Source: Numida meleagris (Eukaryota; Chordata; Aves; Galliformes; Numididae). From it: a stretch of DNA of 64,000 nt. The translations under genes and the position numbers were made by a program. Below the pieces are notes generated by a model. That model was not told the DNA's origin. It searched no databases and saw only the letters and a list, made by a program, of their open reading frames with translations. The stretch spans positions 36,054,948-36,118,947 of the forward strand of contig NC_034412.1 in assembly GCF_002078875.1 (NCBI RefSeq). The letters are read 5' to 3'. Below are positions 51,394 through 62,109 of the stretch, one piece after another. Every line of letters begins with the position of its first letter. Positions within the stretch are counted from its first letter, which is position 1.

Positions 51394-51954
51394 TGAGGGC
51401 TGCTCCAAAAGTAATGCCTCCTATTACTATTAATTACATTGTCCCATGACATCAGAGGCAGATATTGGTCGTATGGTAGTAGAGGCTGAAGCTCCCTGAC
51501 AATACTTCGTTACATTTTTTTGCTGTGTGACAGATGGCAGCAGAGGGGCAGCTTGACAAAAAGGCATCCAGCATGGAATGCTGGAAATATGATGCAAAGG
51601 TGTCACTAAATTCCTCCATACAGCGAAAATGGCACCCATTGACATTCAGTGATGCTTGGTGAATGTTTATGGAGACCAAACAGTGGATGCGAGCACACTA
51701 GGGTGGCGAGTGGTGCATTTCAGTTGTGGCGACACTGACAGTGGATCGTCGTTATTGGTGCAGATCTTTACAAGTGTGGCATGCAGGCTCTTGTTCGTTG
51801 CAGGTGAAAATGCATAGCTAATCATGGTGACTACATTAAAAATAGCCTTTTGTAGCTGAGAATTTGCTGTATCAAGTAGCGTTGTTGTGTTCTTTCTATC
51901 TGTTGTAGTTTTCAAGGAAATAAATAGCAGGCACTACTTTTGGAGCATCCCTCA
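51394..51954 (+). mobile_element. Galluhop-like mariner, internally deleted (561 bp)
   Basis: The ends are inverted repeats starting TGAGGGCTGCTCCAAAAGTA on the left and TGAGGGATGCTCCAAAAGTA on the complement of the right; 29 of the first 32 positions match. TA dinucleotides flank both sides (51392-51393 and 51955-51956), the mariner/Tc1 target duplication. An ATG at 51534 opens a decayed transposase start (MAAEGQLDKKAS...), then the frame is broken by indels and stops. Galluhop is the mariner known from chicken, with full copies over 1 kb, so this one has lost most of its internal sequence, including the catalytic region. It cannot encode a transposase but has retained mobilisable-looking ends. 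Confidence 0.85.
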
Positions 51955-53657
51955 TATTTAAACAGATACACTCATTAATATGAACTACGTATAAACAATT
52001 GTACAGTACACGATTTCTGATTAGCACAGTACTAATGAAAGGAATAACTGAGCTCAGCGTAACAGCGATTGATGCATGGAAAAGTTTTCTCCATAGCTTC
52101 AGAAATAAATTTTAAACCTTCACAGCAGTGCTCAAGGCTACTCCCTCTAGGAAGACCGGCAAATACAGGTATTTGTCCCTTACCAACAGATGACACGTTA
52201 TCAGGACAAATTGGCACCAGACTGAGTTCCACACCAGACTGAGCTCCATTCACTTTCACCCGTGACTTGAGATGGCTGGAAACATTTCAATGAGACAGAA
52301 GTTTTGCTGGAAAATGGCTATTTGCTGAATGCAAAATATTTCACCTGAAACACGGAAGGCTTCAATGAACCCTTAGCAAATCAGACATCATTCCCTACCT
52401 TGCTGGGTGGCACTCTATTCTAAACTCTCCGGGCTTGGCTCAAGGCAGACATGCCAGAGAATCAAAGCTTGCTGCTGAAGTCTAGGAGTCTACAAGCCCT
52501 AAGAACTTGAGCTCCAATCAAAACTCAGCTTTCTGAGGGAGCCTGGAAGGCCTAGCTCTAGTTAAGGCTTTCAGTGTTTTCTAGTTTCCCACAGTGCTGA
52601 GACCAATATCCTGAGAGTCCTGGTGCAGGCTGTGGGCGTAGCTGTAGTATTTTCCAAATACAACTTTGTCAAAATTCTGATTGGAAGAAGTTTCCCACAG
52701 TAAAAGATTTTGCCAGATTAATTCTTTATATAGTAAGAGGAATTCAGTCACAAGATGACATCTAGCATTCCTAGCTCTACACACAGCGGACTTGAACACA
52801 GGTCTCCAAAAATGTGAAGTTGGGAGACCTTCTTTTAGTCTTCTTGGCATTCAGTGAAAGCATATTTCACTAGTGCTCTGTAAATTTGCATTCAGTGGTC
52901 CCTCAAGGGCTCTGGAGATTAGGTGTTAAACAAACAGCTAGAGAGAATTTCTTTTGGTCTGTCTCTTTATAGAATGACATTCTCACTATTGTCTGTAAAT
53001 GTCATGCTTACACAAAGTAATTCTGGAATCTTGAAATTGCACCTGACAACAAAAAAATTAAAACTGTCTTAGGTCAGCATTAGCTTTTACAGCAATAAAC
53101 TTGCAGAACAACAGCAGCACAATAATTTCTAAACATTAATAAATTACAATGGAAATGCCAACCAGATTGACCGTCCACACTACTGGAAACTGGATGGTCT
53201 GTAAGCACAGCAGTATTTAAGCAATTTCCTTCACGAAGAGCACCAAGATGTACTAATGGTAGGAAGCACTCTCACCATGGCAACTTTCTCTCTTACACCC
53301 ACCGAGATCTTGTGTGCCAGAGTTTGTCTCCAGGATCTCCACCAATCAACATTTCCCTGCCTACATAGTTAACCACCTCTTTTGGAGGCCCTGTATCAGA
53401 ACCATCAATATGATGCCATCATGAGGCTGTCACTGCTGCAGCTGGTGGAAAAGTCTGTGTGGGAGCCACCTTCTCTTCCCAGGTGCCTGGCATGACACCT
53501 TGCAATATCTCTTGAGAATCAATGAGCATGGGGAGACTTATTCATCTGAACTGGATTTCTCTCCTGTCCAAAGACAATAGCAGCGTCACCGACAAACTTC
53601 TCCTGTAGTGAAGTATTTTATAGCTTGTAGCCAAGGAATGACAGAATTCAAAACCAA

Positions 53658-54132
53658 AGATTTTTGAGCTTTTGGAGCAGGTCCAGAGGAGGGCCACGAA
53701 GATGATCAGAGGCCTGGAGCACCTCCCTTATGAGGACAGGCTGAGACAGCTGGGGCCCTTCAGCTTGGAGAAGAGAAGGCTCCGGGGGGACCTTATAGTA
53801 ACCTTCCAGTACCTGAAGGGGGCCTATAGGAAAGATGGGGAGGAACTTTTTATAAGGGCAGGCAGCAACAGGACAAGGGGAAATGGTTTTAAACTGGAAA
53901 AGGGTAAATTTAGACTAGATATTAGGAAGCAATTCTTTGCTGTGAGGGGGGTGAGACGCTGCAACAGGTTGCCCAGCAAGGTTGTGGATGTCCAATCCCT
54001 AGAAGCATTCAAGGCCAGGCTGGATAGGGCTGTGAGCAACCTGGTCTAGAGAGAGGTGTCCCTGCCTACAGCAGGGTGGTTGGAACTAGATGATCTTAAA
54101 GGTCCCTTACAACTCAAACCATTCTATGATTT
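53658..54132 (+). mobile_element. CR1 LINE 3' end with intact ORF2 C-terminus
   Basis: This is a 5'-truncated CR1 copy on the plus strand, antisense to ZNF827. It keeps an uninterrupted reading frame for the last roughly 130 codons of ORF2, ending L-V and a TAG stop at 54050-54052. The frame includes the blocks EQVQRRATKMIRGLEHLPYE and RLPSKVVDVQSLEAFKARLD. The 3' UTR follows, with TGGAACTAGATGATCTTAAA and a final CCATTCTATGATT. The absence of stops suggests a fairly recent insertion compared with other copies here. The fragment lacks endonuclease and reverse transcriptase and cannot move by itself. Confidence 0.93.
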
Positions 54133-55079
54133 AGAATGTTGAAGAGTTTTAGACCTTAAAAGCGAACAAACAAAAAGACAAAACATATGAAACAATAAAA
54201 GTCACAGTATTTAACCCTCAATGTCCTGGGTACACACTCATTATAGAATTTTTTTTTTTTTAATTTCAATATGAAATAATATTTATTTTAAAATAAGAAC
54301 ATTATTAGAAATAGAAACTAAGAAGTAAGTTCCTTTGAAGAAAATCTACCCTTTATTTTCTCATTCAAAAGCAGCTAAAAGAGCCAAGAATTGCCATCCT
54401 GTGCTAGGATAAGAGTCAAGGCAGCAACCACTTGTTGCAGAATAAGTACGAAACCGTGTAGAGCTAGCTACACAGAAAGACAATCACTGGAGAGATCCAG
54501 GCCACACAGCCCAACAGGCTGCCTTCTCCCTCCAGCAAATGGCTCTTATACTACGCTAATGTTACCCAAGCCACCAGATATCCTTTTTAGCCTCAACTAG
54601 GCTACTGCTAGTGGTGGCAGCGCTACTGCAATGGGAGATGGATAACTTCTGACATGGATAATCACTGCATCCTGAGCCAACTCCTGCCCCATGATGACAG
54701 CAAGAACTACAGGCAAGAGGACATGAGGGCAGCTGAAAAGTTTTCATCTGAGTCCCAATGTCAAAACATTGATGGACTTCTACCTTCTGAGTTTACTTCA
54801 TTTAACTGCGTAATTAACTTACACACTTAACTGTGTAATATTCTCCTTGACTGTGCAAAGTATATCTTTATTATAACCTTGCAGTCTTCCTAGTCTCAAA
54901 CGATATTTTGTGTTTCTACAGCTTTTATTGTGTGTACTTGATGTAAGGCCTACACAGTTCTTACAAACTTTAGACGTAGTTTGGAAATTTGGGTACAAGT
55001 TGGTTAAAGAAAATCTTGTTTGTTTCTTTAATTTCTCTTGCTGCCTTTTCAGTCTCACATGTTAAGAATGATAAAAAAG

Positions 55080-56250
55080 AGCCACCTCTATTTCTCTTCC
55101 CTACCACATGCATTATTTTGACCACATCTTCTTTTTAGACCGGCTAGTCCCATTCTTTTCAGTTTCTTTCTTCAAAGGGAGAAGAAAGTTCTTGCCATCC
55201 CACTAATCATTTCACTGCCATCTTTTAAAATCCTTTCTAACACTAATATATCTTTTTGATACACTATGTGCATCAGAAATGAGTATCAAAAGTGGCAGCA
55301 CACCATACATTTATAATTGCATTGTAATATTTTCAGTGTCATTTCTGTTCTATTCTACGCATATTTGAATATCTAACATACTTTTTAAACAATTGCTGCA
55401 TATGCCAAGAAAAGGCTTTCACTGAGCAGTCTGCAATGATATCCAGCTATTTTTTCTGAGTAGTTACAGTTCACTATATTAAAGACAGTCAAGTGCATGA
55501 TTAGTTTAAGACTGCTGTTTCCAAGGTGCACTACCTTGTATTTGTCAACAATAACTTCATTTGCCCTTGCATTTGTCTGCCAGCTAGTTCTTTTCATTCC
55601 CTTTCAAGTTTTGCCTTTTCTAATCTTGATTCACGTATATAAGGTTCTATCATTTACAATTCTCTTACTCCACAGCCATCATTTTGTACAGATTGCATTT
55701 GTTAAAATATGCACAATTCCACTTTTAGTAATGGAACACCCCTCTGTTAGCCTTTTTTCATGCTTTACATTGCTAGTTTCTTCCTACCCTTTGTTTTACC
55801 ATCTCTTGGTAAGTTTCTAATTTGCCACAATACATCGCATTGCTTAATTTATTTGGCAGCGTCTCAGTGAGAAGCTTTGCCAAAGGCTTTTGTAAAGGCC
55901 AAATAAATCTCAGCTGATTCTCAAGTCCATGATTTTCTTGACACGCTGAAAACATCTTAGTGGAAGAGTACATGATTTTCTTTTACAGAAGCCACGTGTC
56001 CTTATCATATCACATCATTCATATCATTGTATATTTTGTTACATTTTTTGTCAACATACTAATATTTCTGGTATCATAAGCAGTTCGTTAAATCAACTTT
56101 TCATCCTTAAAAGCAACATCTTGGCCAATTTACCAGCCAGTTAAAGTGATGTGATCCCACCTGAAAAACAGGTAGTAGGGGTGAGGGACACAGCAACACA
56201 GGCTACTCCTGAGATTTTTTAGCACCCATCAGGTAGATCTTTCTCTTGTC
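55080..56250 (-). mobile_element. Ancient CR1/L3-type LINE relic, antisense
   Basis: This is a long, very diverged stretch whose blocks follow the order of an antisense CR1/L3 element. Examples are CTTGTATTTGTCAACAATAA with TTCATTTGCCCTTGCATTTG (55532-55575), then GCCAAAGGCTTTTGTAAAGG (55878-55897), and later the part with ACAGAAGCCACGTGTCCTTA. Matching is by recalled consensus, and frame and boundaries are lost. Traces may continue to about 56830. Confidence 0.55.
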
Positions 56251-58679
56251 TCCTTCCTTAAATTTGGGGTAATGCTACTGCACAGACTCTCTCTTCTACT
56301 TATGAAGCACAGAAGGTAAGGTTTGGCATTCATCTTTCTTTTGCAGGACTCGAGGTTTTTTTGCTTTTTGTTTTGTTGGTTTTTTTTTCTCCCATACTTG
56401 GAATAAGAAGATATATTTTCCTATGAATATTAATCCCTAAGCAAAATTAGGATGTTGAGCGAGGGAGCACAAATGTTTGCTTCTGGCTACTCACTCTTAC
56501 TTTCTGACTATACCTCCTATAGGCTTTCTTTTTCTCACTTACTTTGTTCGATACAAACTAACATTTTCATGAGGGATATCTGTTTAAGCAACCACTATAG
56601 CCAACACCAACTACAACCTGGCCATTTACCCATACTTGTCTCCCCACCTATTTTTTTTTTTATTTGTTTGTTGTAGGTTGGTTGGTTCTTTATCAAACCC
56701 TGTAGCAAAATGCCTTCTACTAAGCCTGCATTCAGGTAAGCTTGATAGGTCTATATTTTGCATCAATCAAATGCTCCCTACCATTTCATTTCTGATAGGC
56801 TCCTTCATTTTCCAAATATTGCATTTTCAAAAGTTCATTTAAAAGACACTAGTTTTGGTACGATCCTTCACCTCAGGATACATACACTATTTATAAAGTA
56901 CTTTCTTTTTGAAACTGTTTCCTTGCTTTGCTTAAAAAAAAAAGAAGGAAAAAAGCCTTTCTGCAAGACTGGACTACATATTAAATACATATATATAAAT
57001 ATACATATATAACATGTATAAAATTATTTTATCTGTAAGATTTTAAGACAGCAATGCATTTCATGTCTTATTCTTGCACTGTATGCAAAAAGTGACAAGA
57101 TTAAAAGGCAAGTATTTTAAGTAACTTGGTATATATCCTGGTCTCAGGGCACAGACTTCTGTTGCTGAAAAGCTGTGCAAGTTTGTATTACCTCCCCTCG
57201 CCTGAGGTGAGGTAATGGAATCAAAGCAGCCTCCTGTGGCTCTTTAAGGTTAGCTTAAACAAAACTAAACAGAAAACTCTCACATAAAATACAGCCAGTC
57301 TCCTCCTCAATATGGTGAAGATGCTTTAAAGTAACCTGTTCTGTCTTTCACTAAAATGGATTATGAATATTCCTTCTGTTTTCTGAACTTCTCTAAGAAA
57401 GAAAAAGAGAAAAACAAGTCAGAAAGGCGGGAGGGGAAGGGTAGTAAGGACCTGTTTATATTCTTCAGTCTTTCCTAATTCCCACTATTGTGAAATCAAG
57501 AGCCCCTCTAATCAGCAGGTTGATTATAATCTTCTGAATATGTCAGAAGTATTAATCTTAGATCACACTGCATAGTCCTTCACAAGAAACAGAAGCAGGA
57601 AGACACTGTTTTCAAGCATCTCACAATCTGCCTGCCACTGCATTTGCCTTTTCTGTTAAGCTTAATCTTCCATTTCTTCATTTTCTGTCATAACATCACG
57701 CTTCAGCACATGTTCACAACACCAAACTTTTTTTCCACTGCTAGAAGAGCTGGCTCAACCATTTCTGCATTATGTCTATATAGCAGCACAAGGAACATTT
57801 ATAGGTATTATTTTTGGCCATATGCTCCTCTTCCTTGTTCCCCTTTCCAAGTACTCAGGCTAATATCCTGTTGCTTTCTTGGAACGTATCTGTATGATCT
57901 CACAGCCTAACCTTCCACCAATTGCTGGAGGAAGATATGTACATGATCCAGAGATACTAATTGGCCAAAATCTGACTGATGCTTGTGGTATTGCTCTGAG
58001 GTAAATTTAATTCCTACTTCACCCCAAGTAAAAACAGAAAGGCCTGAAAACACCTTGCTAAATTACACCACCCCGTTCTGTTGCCTTCTGCAGCTTCAGA
58101 ATTAGCATTTAAGTTATTTTTTCACTCAAAAAGAAAGTAACATGCTCAAATTGAGTACACGTTTAGATAAATGGAGAGGAAGACTCATAGACAATCCTTA
58201 CTGCCTGCCAGGATAGGACACCTCTCTCAGATGCCCGTTCATTTTTTCTGTCTTCACTTTCAGTATTCCTTGGGCCGCAGGAAACCACACTATGATACCA
58301 GAATCAACTCCTGAGATGCTACCCCTCAGATTCCTAGGAAAAAGGGCCAAAATTTGTGGTTATGCAAGTACTATAATTTGTCTCCAAAACAGACTAATAA
58401 AATTCTGTACTATGTCTATTTTAGGACTTTTCTAAGGTGCCTATCACTGTGGAATTTAAATACCATATAACAATTATAGATAAAACTACATGCCTTAAAA
58501 GGCAATTCACTCAGTCTCTCTTGTTCACTGCATGGAAACATTCCTTCCGCTTCCCTTCTTGCCTTTCACTTCCTCACCTCCAGTTGTGAGCTGGTCCTGG
58601 CAAAGTGCCCTTACTGGAAGAAAGCTTTCATCAACATGGTGGGTAGCACATGTAGATCTGAGTATGGTCAGGGCTGGAA

Positions 58680-58922
58680 TCTATCCAACTCTGGATATCT
58701 GGACATTAGCAAATACTACTTTTCTGAAAGAGCAGTCAGGCACTGGAATGGGCTGCCCAGGGAGGTGGTTGAGTCACCATCCCTGGAGGCGTTCAAGAAA
58801 CATTTAGATATAGCGTTGAGAGACATGGTTTAGTGGGGTTATTGGTGGTAGGTGGATGGTTGGACTGAATGATCTTGTAGGTCTTTTCCAACCTAGCTAA
58901 TTCTATGATTCTATGATTCTAA
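58680..58922 (+). mobile_element. CR1 LINE 3' end with terminal TTCTATGA tandem
   Basis: This 5'-truncated CR1 copy on the plus strand has its ORF2 tail still readable as [20 protein letters not shown] followed by [11 protein letters not shown] and a TAG stop. The 3' UTR contains GTAGGTGGATGGTTGGACTG and GATCTTGTAGGTCTTTTCCA. It ends with TTCTATGA repeated, the characteristic CR1 3' octamer. The subfamily appears different from the copy at 53658-54132, as the UTRs differ. Confidence 0.93.
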
Positions 58923-59648
58923 CTCTATTAAGATTTTCTTCAGCAGGAGACAAGATATCAAAAATGTTAGCAATGTTATATTCTTGGCCAATGGGTTTGG
59001 TGTGTTATAACTGCTGGAAAATAACGGATTATTTATATTACGTAGATATTATTCATTAACCTAAATATACACAGAATACGAAGTCCCATATAAACACACA
59101 CACAAACCATTAATGGAAATTAAACTCTAAACTCTCAAATTCAGGAAAATGCCTGCAAGAACATAGAAAAAAGAGGAGGTACTCCAGCTCAGAGCTATGC
59201 TGCCTGAGAGGAAATTAAGACAATACTATCAGATTTGGAAGACTCCAACTGGACAAAACATCTCAACAGGTTTTATCTGTCATCCTGATAAATGGAACAT
59301 AAAACCTAAAATTAAAAAGCAACATAAAAAAAAGCTTAGCTTGTGATAACATAGTAAAGTAAAAATTTGACTTATAATGACAAACACCATCCTAGCACTG
59401 TAATTCTGCAGTCTCACCTGCAGCTGCTGTTGACTCATGGGGAGAAAGAGAGGAGTGGAGAGATAAAGGCAATTCTGCCTTCATGGGATTCCTGCCAGGA
59501 AGGAGATAAGACCAGGTAGCTCCCAGAGGATTTGGGGACAATGAAGAGAACTGGAATGTGCAACTGAAGTAGCCAGAACACTACATCCTAAAGCCCAGCT
59601 ATGCCATACTATTTCTGATGCACAATCATTCAATTTTGAACACTGTTA

Positions 59649-59686
59649 GCATATATATATATGTGTGTGTGTGCACGCGCGCACGC
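59649..59686. repeat. Alternating purine-pyrimidine tract, (AT)n(GT)n(GC)n
   Basis: A run of 38 bases alternates purine and pyrimidine without a break, passing from AT repeats through GT repeats to a CACGCGCGCACGC end. Such sequences can adopt Z-DNA, the GC and GT parts most readily. It is a compound microsatellite within the intron and probably length-variable. Confidence 0.85.
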
Positions 59687-61936
59687 CTTTAAAGCTCATG
59701 TTTACTTACATACAGATTTAAAAGCAGCACATTTTTATGATGAGAAAAGAAAGCTCTTTTATTTTCAGCCTTGGTACCAATTTATACTTTTATCAAAGGG
59801 AACTCAAAATATATCTGGTACTGTTGAACAAATGACTAAAATGTCTATGTTTCATTCATCTACTACTATGCAAATATTTCAATTTTACACAAATTCTGAC
59901 CTGACAGACAATGTTTTTATGAATGGACTACTTGAATGAGGAATGTGTATGAAACCCCTGGAAATTAAGGTAAAATATTATCTTACAAATTCCTGTACTT
60001 GTGATTTCTTGTGCATCTATCCATAAGACTGTAACAAGACTAAAAGACCAAATACAGGCCAATTCATTTTATAAAGCAGTTGGCTTCATCTTAAATAAAG
60101 CAGTTTTACTAGCAAAGACCTGAGTCCATCATGACCTGCATGATTAGACTGCATTCACTGAGGAGACTTAGAATCTTACCTACACAGTAAGTCTAAAGGA
60201 GACTCAAAATCAGCTCAAAATAAGCAATAATCACCACACTAACAAATAATAAATACTACTGTTACATGCTTTTACCAGGAGTTTAAGACAACACGGGTTC
60301 AGCTAATGAAGGGGTATATGTTAGGCAGGAAGCAGGAAAGACTGCAAGGGCTTCAAGAGAGCCACTAATCTGCTAGCACAAAGAGACAGGGAAAAGGTCC
60401 CAATTTCCTCCAGCATCCTACCTACGACCCCCTATGGAAATCACCATGTGAAAAAGTAAGGGATAGGCCCTCACCCTGTAAATAATAATTGCAAAAAGGT
60501 ACAAAATGCAGAGATCAAGAATTTCTGCAGGGAGTAACAGGGATGTCTTTCACAAAACAGGGAACAATAACAGGCCTCTACCACAGAAGAGCAAACTTTC
60601 AGGTGATGCATGCCTCTGTGCAGACTGTCAACAACTGAAAAGAAAAAACTTCTCTTATTATACTTAGTTCTCATTCTTTCCTGTCTGCTACTTAATAATG
60701 CCACCTGAGCCCTCTAGTCAACACCGAGCACCAAGTCCTAAAAAAAAAAAAAAAATTGCAAACACCAAACCTACCTGGAACTGGTAAGGTTCAGCATAAT
60801 ACACTATAATACACTAAGGATGCCTGTGAACAGTGCACCAATTCCCACTAGGAGGAGTAAGCAGTGAGCTTTCAGACTTTGGGAGGATGATTTCAGACCT
60901 AGCAAGGACCTGAAATGCAGCACGATCTGCTACTGTGATCAATGGAATCATCTGATTTTATACTTAAGTTAACAGTTACTCAAGCCTAAGCAAGGCAGGA
61001 CTCCTGTCCAGCCATCTCAGGTGTTGCAACAGCAGCATATAAATGCTGAACCAACATTCCTGTCCCCACCCCTACACTGTGAGACCTGTTCTCCAACACA
61101 AACAAAATACAAACTGTAATAAAACATTTCATTGATAGTATAATAGCTCAACTCCTTTAACAAAGTGAACTTTTTACCCCCTCAGCTCCTTCATCCATGG
61201 ATTAATGAGCCAGGTACCGTTTTTACTTCACCAAGTATGCCCGGCCATATGCAAAGATCAGGTACTTTGTATCTTCCAGTCATGCAGTACTTCTGCTAAA
61301 TAGACTTGTTTTTCTAAATTTCTTTTACATTTTTATATTTCTCCATATCAACACAAATGTTGATTCACCTTCTTTTGAAGCCTAAACTGTAGGCTCAGTT
61401 AAAAACATATCTTAAGTTTAGTAGAAACATTTCAAAATAAAACACTACAGCATAACCTGTTTTTCACCATTTTTGATGCTTCATATCTGGAGTATCTGCA
61501 GTTAAAAACCATGGCAAAAATAAAACTAAAACTGCAGAGGTGTAGGCCAAGTTGCTATGCTCACTTAGTGTATTGCAATGGCAGAGAGATATTAGCGTGC
61601 ATCCTGAAAGCAGCACTACTGCTGCACGGTGTCACATCTCAGCTAACATCCCTGCTTCTGGTGGTTTCAGGTCCAAAACTAAATCCATCACAGAGAACCT
61701 GTGCTGCACCAAGTGGACATAGCCCATGGCAATTTTCACATGACATAAAATAGAAAGACAAGCAAAGGAAAACAGTTTATTTCTTTATCTATTTATGGTG
61801 TCTTTATTTAAATACATAACTGTAGTACTGACAGTGAACTTTTATTCTTGCAAATGCCACTGAAGTATGTTTGTTGCACGATCATTTTTTGATTGACAAG
61901 TCAAACGTTTTGACAGTCAGTAAACACTTCCCTTAC

Positions 61937-62109
61937 CTTCATGTGTGATTTGAGATTGTCCTTGCGCGCACAGCGAAATGGACAGAGTGGACACTGATGA
62001 CTTTTCAAACCTGTATGAATCACCATGTGCCGTTTCCAGTAACTCTTCCTCTTGATAACCAAACCACAGATTGGACACTGGAAAGGTTTTCCTCCTTCTT
62101 CTTCCGAGG
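61937..62109 (-). CDS. ZNF827: ZNF827 exon encoding zinc finger 1 and most of finger 2
   Basis: This 173-base exon enters in phase 1 and leaves in phase 0, with a strong pyrimidine tract and CTAAG acceptor and a GTAAGG donor. It begins SEEEGGKPFQCPICGLVIKR and contains finger 1 (C-P-I-C, then H-M-V-I-H), the linker T-G-L-K-S and finger 2 (C-P-L-C, then H-M-K). Finger 2's last His comes from the next exon. The match to recalled human ZNF827 is almost residue for residue. These fingers form the N-terminal cluster of the protein and are expected to bind nucleic acid or partners in the nucleus. The preceding exon, expected to be long and to carry a Pro-rich run, is not in the window. Confidence 0.96.

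Larger units (their letters stand above)
50630..61936 (-). other. ZNF827: ZNF827 intron of about 11.3 kb
   Basis: This intron separates the two exons that share finger 2, from the GTAAGG donor at 61936 to AACCAG at 50630. It is the most transposon-rich intron here, with a mariner derivative (51394-51954), two plus-strand CR1 copies (53658-54132 and 58680-58922), a long ancient antisense LINE (about 55080-56250) and an alternating purine-pyrimidine tract (59649-59686). The remainder is AT-rich with no gene recognised. Confidence 0.87.
746..62109 (-). other. ZNF827: ZNF827 gene, internal part (seven exons and their introns)
   Basis: This is the span of the ZNF827 exons visible here, transcribed right to left. 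ZNF827 is a nuclear C2H2 zinc finger protein. In human cells it is known to recruit the NuRD complex through an N-terminal motif and to act at telomeres maintained by recombination. The exons match the recalled human protein in order and without gaps, from just before finger 1 to just after finger 4. Joined lengths 173, 481, 234, 249, 58, 104 and 138 total 1437 bases, an exact 479 codons, and all junction phases agree. The N-terminal NuRD-binding region and the C-terminal fingers are outside the window. No promoter, start codon, stop codon or poly(A) site of the gene lies in the window. Confidence 0.95.

Noticed and set aside
53672..54049. A host gene of 125 codons on the plus strand
   Set aside because: This is the C-terminal end of CR1 ORF2, followed by a CR1 3' UTR.
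58532..58833. Overlapping plus-strand open frames as a host gene
   Set aside because: The right part is a CR1 ORF2 tail; the left part is unrelated intronic sequence.
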